Shown piece after piece: positions 46,383-54,782 of a stretch of 64,000 bases of DNA. The notes beneath the pieces were generated by a model that was not told where the DNA came from, did no database searches, and saw nothing but the letters and a program-made list of their open reading frames with translations. Within the stretch, counting starts at the first letter, position 1. The number at the start of each line of letters is the position of its first letter. The position numbers were made by a program, and so were the translations under genes. This DNA comes from Nitratireductor aquimarinus (GTDB lineage: Bacteria > Pseudomonadota > Alphaproteobacteria > Rhizobiales > Rhizobiaceae): the NCBI RefSeq assembly GCF_017255295.1, contig NZ_JAFKDE010000006.1, positions 62,001 to 126,000 of the forward strand, in the 5' to 3' direction.

Positions 46383-47378
46383 TCACTCTGCCGCCATCTT
46401 CGCCGCTTCGCGGCGGGCATTTCGTTTTTCCGCATGCGCAAGGACCGCCTCGCGCACCCATGCGCCATCGTCCCAGGCCTTCTGACGGGCGGCGATGCGG
46501 TCGCGGTTCATGGGGCCATGCCCCTTCACCACGCGCCAGAACTCATCCCAGTCGATGGCGCCGAAATCGTAGCCGCCCTTCTCCTCGTTCCATTTCAGGT
46601 CCGGATCGGGGAAGGTCAGGCCGATGAACTCGCCCTGCGGCACCGTTGCATCGACGAATTTCTGCCTGAGCTCGTCATTGGTGAAGCGCTTGATCTTCCA
46701 CTTCATGGACTGGTCGCTGTGCTGGCTGTCGCCATCATGCGGACCGAACATCATGAGCGAGGGCCACCACCAGCGGTTCAGCGCATCCTGCGCCATTTCC
46801 TTCTGCTCGGGCGTGCCGCGCGCCAGCGTCATCATGATCTCGTAGCCCTGACGCTGGTGAAAACTCTCTTCCTTGCACACGCGGATCATGGCGCGCGCAT
46901 AGGGGCCGTAGGAACAGCGGCAGAGCGGGATCTGGTTCATGATGGCCGCGCCATCCACAAGCCAGCCAATCGCGCCGATGTCAGCCCAGGTCTGCGTCGG
47001 ATAGTTGAAGATGGAGGAATACTTCGCCTTGCCGGACAGAAGCTCCTCGGTCATCTCCTCGCGCGAAACGCCCAGCGTCTCGGCGGCGGAATAGAGATAA
47101 AGCCCGTGGCCGCCTTCATCCTGCACCTTGGCGAGCAGGGCCGCCTTGCGGCGCAGCGACGGGGCGCGCGTGATCCAGTTGCCCTCCGGCAGCATGCCGA
47201 CAATCTCGGAATGCGCGTGCTGGCCGATCTGGCGGACGAGCGTCTTGCGGTAGCCCTCCGGCATCGGGTCGTTGGGCTCGATTTTCTCTTCGGCGTCGAT
47301 GCGCGCCTGAAACGCGGCGAGGAAAGCCTCGTCTTCGTTCGTATCGGTCTTAGCGCCGATAAGCCCTTGGCTATACAT
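46383..47378 (-). CDS. paaA: Phenylacetyl-CoA 1,2-epoxidase catalytic subunit PaaA
   Basis: A 331-aa diiron oxygenase subunit that epoxidises the ring of phenylacetyl-CoA. The ferritin-like helices carry the iron-ligand regions [16 protein letters not shown] and [34 protein letters not shown] and [14 protein letters not shown] are strongly conserved in PaaA. The start MYSQGLIG at 47378 follows GGAGGA by 6 nt. First gene of paaABCDE; paaG, paaZ, paaH, paaJ and paaK are not in this window. Confidence 0.96.
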   Translation of the reverse strand: MYSQGLIGAKTDTNEDEAFLAAFQARIDAEEKIEPNDPMPEGYRKTLVRQIGQHAHSEIVGMLPEGNWITRAPSLRRKAALLAKVQDEGGHGLYLYSAAETLGVSREEMTEELLSGKAKYSSIFNYPTQTWADIGAIGWLVDGAAIMNQIPLCRCSYGPYARAMIRVCKEESFHQRQGYEIMMTLARGTPEQKEMAQDALNRWWWPSLMMFGPHDGDSQHSDQSMKWKIKRFTNDELRQKFVDATVPQGEFIGLTFPDPDLKWNEEKGGYDFGAIDWDEFWRVVKGHGPMNRDRIAARQKAWDDGAWVREAVLAHAEKRNARREAAKMAAE

Positions 47379-47437
47379 CGCTTGTCCTCCATGCTTGCGG
47401 CGGCTCAGGGCGGGGGAACATGCCCTCACAGAAAACG

Positions 47438-47482
47438 TGTAACAAAAAAGCTTGAAACTTGCAATATTTTGTAACGCTTTTT
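47438..47482. promoter_or_regulatory. AT-rich repeats in the paaA / thioesterase divergent promoter region
   Basis: TGTAAC occurs twice in direct order (47438 and 47470, 32 bp apart), and AAAAAGC (47445-47451) is mirrored by GCTTTTT (47476-47482). The segment is unusually AT-rich and lies between the divergent starts at 47378 and 47499. It probably holds both promoters and perhaps a regulator site; no regulator is adjacent. Confidence 0.35.
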
Positions 47483-47498
47483 GGCGACGGGAGGAATG

Positions 47499-47933
47499 AT
47501 GAGCGAAACGGCGATCGAAAAGGACGCGCTGACGGCCGCGCGCGACACGCTTGCAACGGTTTTCGCACCGTGGATTGCAGCGCTTGAGATCGAGGCGCTC
47601 GCAGCGGACGAAACGGGCGTGGACTTCCGCCTGCCGGAAAACCGGGACCTTGCGCATGCGGGCGGCGTGATCTGCGGGCAGGCAACGGCTTCCGCCGCCG
47701 ACACCTGCGCGGTGGCAGCCCTTTCCGCCGCCAATGGCCGCTTCCGCACCTGCACGACGGTGGACATGACCACACACTTCATTCGCCCGCTGAAGCCCGG
47801 CCCCGTGGTGATCCGCGTCGAGGTTCTGTCGAATGGACGGCGCATGGCCTATGTGCGGGTGGAGATGCGTGCTGAAGGCGACGCACGCCTCGCCTTCACG
47901 GCGACCGGCGCCTACGCTTATCTTGACGGCTAA
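47499..47933 (+). CDS. PaaI-like hotdog thioesterase
   Basis: A 144-aa hotdog-fold thioesterase. [23 protein letters not shown] is the N-x(n)-HGG-type active-site helix region with the acidic residue after it, and [13 protein letters not shown] is the central strand typical of PaaI/YdiI relatives. It probably clears stalled acyl-CoA intermediates; the divergent paaA suggests phenylacetate intermediates, which is inference. Two adjacent ATGs follow GGAGG; the second (47499) has better spacing. Confidence 0.82.
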   Translation: MSETAIEKDALTAARDTLATVFAPWIAALEIEALAADETGVDFRLPENRDLAHAGGVICGQATASAADTCAVAALSAANGRFRTCTTVDMTTHFIRPLKPGPVVIRVEVLSNGRRMAYVRVEMRAEGDARLAFTATGAYAYLDG

Positions 47934-48033
47934 ACTTCCAAGGAGCTGCGTTTTATTTCGAGTGACAGATCAATCGGAATTAAAGTAGCCTGATCCGGCA
48001 ATTCTCGCTGCAATTACGCTGTGGAGGAAAGTC

Positions 48034-48360
48034 ATGATCAGGTCACTTGAAGATTTCGACGAGTTCTGCGGGGACGACCAGAAGCTCGACACATCGCACC
48101 TTTCGATCCTGAGCAATGAGGAAATCTCGTTTTTCAGGCATTGCCTGGACTTCGACGAGAACGGCTTCGTCTCGAAAATCTACTTTGGAGATCTGGCGAA
48201 AGCCGGCCTCAACGATTTCCAGATCGCAGACGTGGCGGCCCTTTTCGGCATTGACGAAAAGCGCTTCAAGCGCACCTATCACGCCTTCGGCGATGGACAG
48301 GGAAACTGCATTCACAGGGCTTACTGGTGGTGCCCTTACGACAGGCCACGCGCGGTCTGA
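48034..48360 (+). CDS. Hypothetical protein, 108 aa
   Basis: Well-formed gene with GGAGG 6 nt before the ATG, but the product is not recognised. The protein is acidic, mixed hydrophobic and without signal or membrane segment. FDENGFVSKIYFGDLAKAGL followed by NDFQIADVAALFGIDEKRFKRT looks like two helices resembling a small helix-turn-helix or EF-hand-like fold, and the C-terminus has a WWC motif. It is flanked by the thioesterase and a hairpin shared with creA. Confidence 0.6.
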   Translation: MIRSLEDFDEFCGDDQKLDTSHLSILSNEEISFFRHCLDFDENGFVSKIYFGDLAKAGLNDFQIADVAALFGIDEKRFKRTYHAFGDGQGNCIHRAYWWCPYDRPRAV

Positions 48361-48375
48361 GGATGAGAAAACGAG

Positions 48376-48409
48376 GCGAAGCGGGCGAAACGCGTTGCGC
48401 CCGCTTCGC
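48376..48409. terminator. Stem-loop between convergent genes
   Basis: GCGAAGCGGGC (48376-48386) and GCCCGCTTCGC (48399-48409) form a perfect 11-bp stem with a 12-nt loop, 15 bp after the hypothetical gene and 14 bp after creA on the opposite strand. No clear U-tract. Confidence 0.55.
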
Positions 48410-48423
48410 ACCAGCAGAGAAGA

Positions 48424-48912
48424 CTATTCCCCCTCTTTCCAGACCGCATCCTGCCCGTAGAGCGGCACGGTGGAGATCGCCATCTTGGCCGAACCGTCCT
48501 GCACCTGGCGGGCGTGGGACAGATAGATCAGCGTGTCGTTGGCCTCATCATAGATGCGCTTGACGACGACCGACTTCCAGATGAGCGACTGGCGCTGCTT
48601 GAACACTTCTTCGCCACCGTCATCCATATCGATATCGCCGATAACGATGGGACCGGTCTGGCGGCAGGAGATGGAGGAGTTGGACGGGTCCTCGAACCAG
48701 TTGCCCTTCTGCAGACGGTCGATCACGCCGCGATCGAAATAAGTGACATGACAGGTCACGCCCTCCACTTTCGGGTCATTGACGGCTTCGATGATGATGT
48801 CGTTGCCGAGCCAGTCGACACCGATTTCGCCCACCTGCTCGGCGGATGCGGGAGCTGCGATGAAAACGGACGCGATGAATGACGCGGCAAGGGTCGGGAG
48901 GGAAAAACGCAT
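48424..48912 (-). CDS. creA: CreA family protein, exported
   Basis: A 162-aa protein with a signal peptide of about 23 residues (ending PASA-E) and the CreA domain: VGVTCHVTYF-like segment seen as VEGVTCHVTYFDRG, then DPSNSSISCRQTGPI and QRQSLIWKSVVVKRIYD. Two conserved cysteines probably form a disulfide in the periplasm. The function of the family is unsettled. Start MRFSLPTLAA at 48912; the longer frame upstream is not supported. It has its own promoter region. Confidence 0.87.
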   Translation of the reverse strand: MRFSLPTLAASFIASVFIAAPASAEQVGEIGVDWLGNDIIIEAVNDPKVEGVTCHVTYFDRGVIDRLQKGNWFEDPSNSSISCRQTGPIVIGDIDMDDGGEEVFKQRQSLIWKSVVVKRIYDEANDTLIYLSHARQVQDGSAKMAISTVPLYGQDAVWKEGE

Positions 48913-49013
48913 GGCCTGTCTCGAACGGTTGAAACTCGGATGCCCCCAATATGGGGACTGACCGGCGCAAATGGAATGCACCGGTCAGACGAACCGCTTT
49001 GAAAGAGAGCTGG

Positions 49014-49232
49014 TTATTTGCCGGACCGGATCATGTCGCGGATCTTCACCGCCTTTTCGAAATGATCGAGCGCGTGCGTCCTGATCCACCATTCCGCCGC
49101 TTCCATGAGAAGCTCGGGATCGTCATTCTTGTTCGCGAAGAAGGCATAGAAAGAGAGCCCGACGCCCTCACCCTTCTTCGCGATTTTCTCTTCGCAGATC
49201 GCGATGGCTTTCGCCCTGAGTGCAGGCCGCAT
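49014..49232 (-). CDS. Small conserved protein (DUF6500-like), 72 aa
   Basis: A 72-aa soluble protein, MRPALRAKAIAICEEKIAKK at the start, with FYAFFANKNDDPELLMEAA and a C-terminal HALDHFEKAVKIRDMI helix. I recall near-identical small proteins in Rhizobiales under DUF6500, but cannot check. The start is the ATG at 49232; the frame upstream to 49457 is open by chance. Function unknown. The 256 bp upstream to rutR show nothing coding. Confidence 0.7.
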   Translation of the reverse strand: MRPALRAKAIAICEEKIAKKGEGVGLSFYAFFANKNDDPELLMEAAEWWIRTHALDHFEKAVKIRDMIRSGK

Positions 49233-49488
49233 GTGAGTGCTCCGGTTGAGTTGGGACCGGGCGTTTAACAGCTGTGCGGCGCAGAGGCAACGCGCCTCAT
49301 CGTATCCGAGCAAGGCTCGGATTAGCTGAGCTCGACAAGGCTGAAACCTCTGCGAGAACCAAGGTCGCACATGTCGCTGAGAAGGGTTTTGAAGACAACC
49401 TGCCAAATACCCGGTTTGCAGAAATTCAAGTCCAAACCCACCACGGCAAAAAAACAACGCGAACTTGCTATCGCAATCTTGCCGTTAC

Positions 49489-50106
49489 TTACTCCAAAAA
49501 CAACCCCTCCAGAAACCGCGCGGCATCCTCGAAACGGCCCTCACCGCCGCGCTTTTCACCGAGAACGGCGCGTACCTGGACGTCGAAATCGGCGTAGTGC
49601 TGGGTGGTCGCCCAGATGGCGAAGATGAAGTGATAGGGATCGCTCTTCTTTAGCCGCCCCTCGCGCATCCATGCGGCGATGACGGTCGCCTTCTCGTCCA
49701 CCAGTTCCCTGAGCTCGCCCTCAAGCAACGGAAGGATGCGCGGCGCGCCCTGCAGGATCTCATTGGCGAAAAGCCGGCTCTCGCGCGGAAAGTCGCGCGA
49801 CATCTCCATCTTGCGGCGGATGTAGGAGCGGATTTCCGACTGTGGGTCGCCTGCCGCATCCATGGCGCGCAGGGGCGCGAGCCATGTCTCCATGAGACGC
49901 TGAATCAGGGTCGTAAAAATCTCCTCCTTGTTCTTGAAATAATAAAGGAGATTGGGCTTCGACATACCCGCCTCATCGGCGATCTGATCGATGGTCGAAC
50001 CACGGAACCCGTGCCTGGAAAAAACCTCAAGCGCCGCCTCGCCGATCAGCTCGCGTTTCTCGCGCTGGATGCGGGTGCGTTTGGGGCGGGGAGCGGGCTC
50101 GTCCAT
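49489..50106 (-). CDS. rutR: TetR-family pyrimidine regulator RutR
   Basis: A 205-aa TetR-type regulator. The helix-turn-helix reads STIDQIADEAGMSKPNLLYYFKNKEEIF (about residues 37-64), and the ligand domain has ETWLAPLRAMD, SRLFANEILQGAPRI and IFAIWATTQHYADFDVQV, all strongly like E. coli RutR, which binds uracil and thymine. It diverges from the pyrimidine-degradation genes, and a RutR-type palindrome lies in the shared gap at 50275-50292. Confidence 0.9.
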   Translation of the reverse strand: MDEPAPRPKRTRIQREKRELIGEAALEVFSRHGFRGSTIDQIADEAGMSKPNLLYYFKNKEEIFTTLIQRLMETWLAPLRAMDAAGDPQSEIRSYIRRKMEMSRDFPRESRLFANEILQGAPRILPLLEGELRELVDEKATVIAAWMREGRLKKSDPYHFIFAIWATTQHYADFDVQVRAVLGEKRGGEGRFEDAARFLEGLFLE

Positions 50107-50274
50107 CAGGCCGCCGCTCCATGGGCTGCGGGGTCGGTTGCGCGCGTGTGACGGGGGCCATCAAGGCCGTGTAAACGGCGCTTCTGGTCCAGCCGATTAG
50201 TCCACTGTGGAATGCGCCGGCGCAAGGACATTTCCCCTACTATACTCTTGACCGCCCACATGGCGGTGTTAACG

Positions 50275-50292
50275 TTTGTCCAAACGGTCAAA
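50275..50292. promoter_or_regulatory. Candidate RutR operator
   Basis: TTTGTCC-AAAC-GGTCAAA matches the RutR consensus TTGACCANNTGGTCAA in half-site sequence (one mismatch) and in the 4-bp spacing between halves. It lies 85 bp before the aminotransferase ATG, in the 270-bp gap with rutR. No other gene is seen in the gap. Confidence 0.75.
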
Positions 50293-50376
50293 AATTTCGT
50301 AGCATAACTATGTGCGAACTACCAAGCATTGACCGGGATAAGCCGAGCGCAACAAACAATCAGGGGAAGCTTGGTC

Positions 50377-51705
50377 ATGCTCGACAGGCAAAACAAGAGG
50401 CCGAACGACCTATCCGCATTCTGGATGCCGTTCACTGCGAACCGGCAGTTCAAGGAAACGCCACGGATGCTGGTCGCAGCCAAGGACATGCACTTCACGG
50501 CCGAGGACGGCCGCAAGATCATGGATGGCACGGCGGGGCTGTGGTGCGTGAACGCCGGGCACTGCCGGCCGAAGATCACCGAGGCCATCCAGAAACAGGC
50601 CGCAGAGCTGGACTATGCGCCCGCCTTCCAGATGGGCCATCCCATCGCGTTTGAATTCGCCAACCGGCTGGCCGCGATGGCCCCGGAGGGCATGGACCAT
50701 GTGTTCTTCACCAATTCGGGCTCGGAGAGCGTCGACACGGCGCTGAAGATCGCGCTTGCCTATCACCGGGTGAAGGGGGACGGCTCGCGCTTCCGCCTGA
50801 TCGGCCGCGAGCGCGGCTATCATGGCGTGAATTTCGGCGGCATCTCGGTGGGCGGCATCGTGTCCAACCGCAAGATGTTCGGCACGCTTCTGACGGGCGT
50901 TGACCACATGCCGCACACGCATCTGCCCGGCGAAAACGCATTCACGCGCGGCGAGCCGGAGCATGGCGGCGACCTAGCCGACGAGCTGGAGCGCATCGTT
51001 GCGCTGCATGACGCCTCGACGGTGGCAGCGGTGATCGTCGAGCCGGTGGCCGGTTCGACGGGTGTTCTGATCCCACCGAAGGGCTATCTGAAGCGCCTGC
51101 GCGACATCTGCGACAAGCACGGCATCCTCTTGATCTTCGATGAGGTCATCACCGGTTTCGGCCGCCTCGGCGCGCCGTTTGCTGCGGATTATTTCGGCGT
51201 GGTGCCGGACATCATGACCACCGCCAAGGGCGTGACCAACGGCGTCATCCCGATGGGCGCGGTGTTCGTGAAGAAGGAAATCCACGACGCCTTCATGAAC
51301 GGGCCGGAGCACCTGATCGAGTTCTTCCACGGCTACACCTATTCGGGCAATCCGATTGCCTGTGCGGCGGGTCTGGCAACGCTCGACACCTATCAGGAAG
51401 AGGGGCTGCTCACGCGCGCCTCGGAGCTTGCCGACCACTGGGCCGACGCGCTGCATTCGCTCAAGGGCGAGCCGCATGTGATCGACATTCGCAATATCGG
51501 CCTTGTCGGCGCGGTGGAGCTGGAGAGCATTCCCGGCGAACCGACCAAGCGCGCCTTCTCGGCCTTCCTCAAGGCCTATGAGCGCGGGTTCCTGATCCGC
51601 ACCACGGGCGACATCATCGCGCTTTCGCCGCCGCTGATCATCTCCCGCGGCCAGATCGATGAGCTGATCGACAATCTGCGCGACGTTTTGAGGATGATTG
51701 ACTGA
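50377..51705 (+). CDS. Omega-amino acid:pyruvate aminotransferase (class III)
   Basis: A 442-aa class III PLP aminotransferase. The Schiff-base lysine is in TTAKGVTNG, the PLP Asp in LLIFDEVITGFGR, and FTNSGSESVDTALKIA binds the phosphate. WMPFTANRQFKE at the N-terminus is typical of beta-alanine:pyruvate aminotransferases. It would consume the beta-alanine or 3-aminoisobutyrate released by pyrimidine breakdown. Start at 50377 (MLDRQNKRPND) after AGGGGAAG. It leads the RutR-controlled operon. Confidence 0.9.
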   Translation: MLDRQNKRPNDLSAFWMPFTANRQFKETPRMLVAAKDMHFTAEDGRKIMDGTAGLWCVNAGHCRPKITEAIQKQAAELDYAPAFQMGHPIAFEFANRLAAMAPEGMDHVFFTNSGSESVDTALKIALAYHRVKGDGSRFRLIGRERGYHGVNFGGISVGGIVSNRKMFGTLLTGVDHMPHTHLPGENAFTRGEPEHGGDLADELERIVALHDASTVAAVIVEPVAGSTGVLIPPKGYLKRLRDICDKHGILLIFDEVITGFGRLGAPFAADYFGVVPDIMTTAKGVTNGVIPMGAVFVKKEIHDAFMNGPEHLIEFFHGYTYSGNPIACAAGLATLDTYQEEGLLTRASELADHWADALHSLKGEPHVIDIRNIGLVGAVELESIPGEPTKRAFSAFLKAYERGFLIRTTGDIIALSPPLIISRGQIDELIDNLRDVLRMID

Positions 51706-51706
51706 T

Positions 51707-52000
51707 ATGGCGACGGAACGCGAAAAGGCCACCCATGAGGTGCTGATCGAAGACGAGCGCGTGCGCGTGACCCGCTGGGATTTCGCGCCGGGGGCGGAGA
51801 CCGGCTGGCACCGCCATGGCATGGACTATGTCATCACCACGCTCACGCCCTGCGCTTTCCATCTGGAAATGCCGGGCGGCGAAACCGTGCACAACAACCT
51901 TGAAGCGGGCGTTTCCTACCGCCGCGACGAGGGCGTGGAGCACAATGTCATCAATGGCGGCGACAAACCGATGTCGTTCGTCGAAGTCGAATTGAAGTAA
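51707..52000 (+). CDS. Small cupin protein
   Basis: A 97-aa single-domain cupin. The metal-binding motif is visible as PGAETGWHRHGMDYVITTL (two His and the following acidic residue region), and the second cupin motif as RDEGVEHNVINGG. It starts 1 bp after the aminotransferase stop and 14 bp before the amidohydrolase, so it belongs to the pyrimidine operon. Its role there is unknown; a small-molecule isomerase or tautomerase function is possible. Confidence 0.8.
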   Translation: MATEREKATHEVLIEDERVRVTRWDFAPGAETGWHRHGMDYVITTLTPCAFHLEMPGGETVHNNLEAGVSYRRDEGVEHNVINGGDKPMSFVEVELK

Positions 52001-52013
52001 GGGAATACGCAAC

Positions 52014-53264
52014 ATGGCCGCACCGGGCGAGAACTTAAAGATCAACGCCGACCGCCTCTGGGATTCACTCATGGAGATGGCGAAGATCGGGCCCGGTGTG
52101 GCCGGCGGCAACAACCGCCAGACACTGACGGACGAAGACGGCGAAGGCCGCAGGCTCTTTCAGAAATGGTGCGAGGAAGCCGGGCTCGAAATGGGCGTGG
52201 ACGAAATGGGCACCATGTTCGCAACGCGCGCAGGCACCGACCCGGACGCCCTGCCCGTCTATGTCGGCTCGCATCTCGACACCCAGCCGACGGGCGGCAA
52301 GTATGACGGTGTACTCGGCGTTCTGGGCGGGCTCGAAGTCATCCGCTCGATGAACGATCTGGGCATCAAGACCAAGCATCCCGTCGTGGTGACCAACTGG
52401 ACCAATGAGGAAGGCACGCGCTTCGCCCCGGCCATGCTGGCGTCGGGCGTGTTTGCCGGCGTGCATGAGCGCGACTGGGCCTATGACCGCACGGATGCGG
52501 AAGGCAAGCGCTTCGGCGACGAGCTGGAGCGCATCGGCTGGAAGGGCGACGAGCCCGTTGGCCAGCGCAAGATGAAGGCCTTCTTCGAACTGCACATCGA
52601 GCAGGGCCCGATCCTTGAAGACGAATTCGTCGATATCGGCGTTGTCACCCATGGGCAGGGCCTGTGGTGGCTGCAGGTGACGCTGACCGGCAAGGAGAGC
52701 CACACCGGCTCGACGCCGATGCCAAAGCGCCGCAATGCCGGGCTCGGCATGGCGCGGGTAACGGAGCTGGTGCACGAAGTGGCGATGGACTACCAGCCGA
52801 ACGCCGTGGGCGCCATCGGCCATGTGGAGGTCTACCCCAATTCCCGCAACGTCATTCCGGGCAAGACGGTGTTCACCGTAGACATCCGCTCGCCCGACGA
52901 GAAGACGCTGAACAGGATGCGCGCGAAGATCGAGGCGGGCATCGAAACCATCTGCGACGCGCTCGACATCAAGTTCGAGATCGAGCCGGTCGGCCATTTC
53001 GCCCCGGTCACCTTCGACGAGGGCTGCGTGAAGGCGATCCGTGACGCCGCCGAACGGCTTGGCTATTCGCATCGCGACATCGTTTCGGGCGCTGGTCACG
53101 ACGCCTGCTGGATCAACCGCGTGGCGCCGACCGCCATGGTGATGTGCCCCTGCGTCGACGGGCTTTCGCACAATGAGGCGGAAGAGATCACGAAGGAGTG
53201 GGCGCAGGGCGGCGCGGATGTCCTGTTCCATGCCGTGGTGGAAACGGCGGAGATCGTCGAATGA
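52014..53264 (+). CDS. hydC: Zn-dependent N-carbamoyl-amino acid amidohydrolase (beta-ureidopropionase type)
   Basis: A 416-aa M20-family hydrolase that cleaves N-carbamoyl-beta-alanine to beta-alanine, CO2 and ammonia. Metal ligands: GSHLDTQPTGGKYDGVLG (His, Asp), TNEEGTRF (Glu), ELHIEQGPILE (His), and GLSHNEAEEI (last His). HTGSTPM and NVIPGKTVFTVDIR mark the dimerisation domain. Placement between the aminotransferase and dihydropyrimidinase fits step three of the reductive pathway. Allantoate or L-carbamoylase activity is the family alternative. Confidence 0.88.
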   Translation: MAAPGENLKINADRLWDSLMEMAKIGPGVAGGNNRQTLTDEDGEGRRLFQKWCEEAGLEMGVDEMGTMFATRAGTDPDALPVYVGSHLDTQPTGGKYDGVLGVLGGLEVIRSMNDLGIKTKHPVVVTNWTNEEGTRFAPAMLASGVFAGVHERDWAYDRTDAEGKRFGDELERIGWKGDEPVGQRKMKAFFELHIEQGPILEDEFVDIGVVTHGQGLWWLQVTLTGKESHTGSTPMPKRRNAGLGMARVTELVHEVAMDYQPNAVGAIGHVEVYPNSRNVIPGKTVFTVDIRSPDEKTLNRMRAKIEAGIETICDALDIKFEIEPVGHFAPVTFDEGCVKAIRDAAERLGYSHRDIVSGAGHDACWINRVAPTAMVMCPCVDGLSHNEAEEITKEWAQGGADVLFHAVVETAEIVE

Positions 53265-53315
53265 TCTGACGATCCTGCATATCCGCCGAGGACAACACAA
53301 TAAGAGGGGAAACTC

Positions 53316-54767
53316 ATGTCCAAGGTCATCAGAAACGGAACCATCGTCACGGCCGACCGGACGTGGAAGGCCGACATTCTCGTGCAGCATGACAAGATCG
53401 TGGCGATCGGCCACGATCTACATGGCGATCACGAGATCGACGCCACCGGCTGCTATGTGATGCCGGGCGGGATCGACCCGCATACCCATCTCGAAATGCC
53501 CTTCATGGGCACCTATTCAAGCGACGATTTCGAAAGCGGAACACGCGCCGCCGTTTCCGGCGGCACCACCATGGTGGTGGATTTCTGCCTGCCCTCGCCC
53601 GGCCAGTCTCTGCTGGAAGCCATCCAGATGTGGGACAACAAGTCGACCCGGGCGACCTGCGACTATTCCTTCCACATGGCGATCACCTGGTGGGGCGAGC
53701 AGGTTTTCAACGAGATGCCGCAGGTGGTGGAAAAGGGCATCACCTCCTTCAAGCACTTCATGGCCTACAAGGGCGCGCTGATGGTGGACGATGACGAGAT
53801 GTATTCGTCGTTCCAGCGCTGCGCCGAGATTGGCGCGCTGCCGCTCGTTCATGCCGAGAATGGCGATGTGGTCGCGCAGCTTCAGGCAAAGCTGATGGAG
53901 GAAGGCAATAACGGGCCGGAGGCGCACGCCTATTCGCGCCCGCCCGAAGTGGAGGGCGAGGCCACAAACCGCGCCATCATGATCGCCGACATGGCGGGCA
54001 CGCCGCTTTATGTGGTGCACACGTCCTGTGAACAGAGCCATGAGGCGATCCGCCGGGCGCGGCAGAAGGGCATGCGCGTTTACGGCGAACCGCTGATCCA
54101 GCATCTGGTGCTGGATGAAAGCGAATATGCCAATGCCGACTGGGACCATGCGGCGCGGCGGGTGATGAGCCCGCCCTTCCGCAACAAGCAGCATCAGGAT
54201 TCGCTGTGGGCGGGGCTGCAGGCAGGCTCGTTACAGGTGGTGGCAACCGACCATTGCGCCTTCTCCACCGAGCAGAAGCGCTATGGCGTTGGCGATTTCA
54301 CAAAGATCCCGAACGGCACGGGCGGACTGGAAGACCGCATGCCGGTGCTCTGGACACGCGGGGTCAACACCGGGCGGCTGACCATGAACGAGTTCGTCGC
54401 CGTCACCTCCACCAACATTGCGAAAATCCTCAACATGTATCCGCGGAAGGGCGCGATCGTTGAAGGCGCGGACGCGGACATCGTGATCTGGGATCCGGAA
54501 GCCACGAAGACGATTTCGGCAAAGAGCCAGCAATCGGCCATCGATTACAATGTGTTCGAGGGCATCGAGGTGAAGGGCCTGCCGAAGACCGTTCTGTCGC
54601 GCGGCGAGATCGTGGTCGAGGATGGCGTGGTCAAAGCGAAGCCGGGCCACGGAAAATTCGTGGAGCGCGAACCGCATATGGCGGTGAACAGGGCGCTGTC
54701 GCAATGGAAGGAAGTGACCGCGCCACGCAGGGTGGAGCGGACGGGCATTCCGGCAAGCGGCGTTTAA
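53316..54767 (+). CDS. hydA: Dihydropyrimidinase (D-hydantoinase)
   Basis: A 483-aa amidohydrolase-superfamily enzyme that opens dihydrouracil or dihydrothymine. Binuclear zinc motifs: GIDPHTHLEMPFMGTYSSDD (His-x-His), the carbamylated lysine in SFKHFMAYKGAL, His in PLVHAENGD and YVVHTSCEQSH, and the Asp in VATDHCAFS. The length is normal. GAGGGGA lies 6 nt upstream of the ATG. Dihydropyrimidine dehydrogenase (first step) is not in the window. Confidence 0.93.
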   Translation: MSKVIRNGTIVTADRTWKADILVQHDKIVAIGHDLHGDHEIDATGCYVMPGGIDPHTHLEMPFMGTYSSDDFESGTRAAVSGGTTMVVDFCLPSPGQSLLEAIQMWDNKSTRATCDYSFHMAITWWGEQVFNEMPQVVEKGITSFKHFMAYKGALMVDDDEMYSSFQRCAEIGALPLVHAENGDVVAQLQAKLMEEGNNGPEAHAYSRPPEVEGEATNRAIMIADMAGTPLYVVHTSCEQSHEAIRRARQKGMRVYGEPLIQHLVLDESEYANADWDHAARRVMSPPFRNKQHQDSLWAGLQAGSLQVVATDHCAFSTEQKRYGVGDFTKIPNGTGGLEDRMPVLWTRGVNTGRLTMNEFVAVTSTNIAKILNMYPRKGAIVEGADADIVIWDPEATKTISAKSQQSAIDYNVFEGIEVKGLPKTVLSRGEIVVEDGVVKAKPGHGKFVEREPHMAVNRALSQWKEVTAPRRVERTGIPASGV

Positions 54768-54782
54768 GGGGGTACGGATCCA

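Noticed and set aside
49233-49457. 75-codon extension of the small DUF6500-like protein
   Set aside because: The added residues are compositionally unlike the rest and have no start context, whereas MRPALRAKAIA at 49232 is a natural N-terminus.
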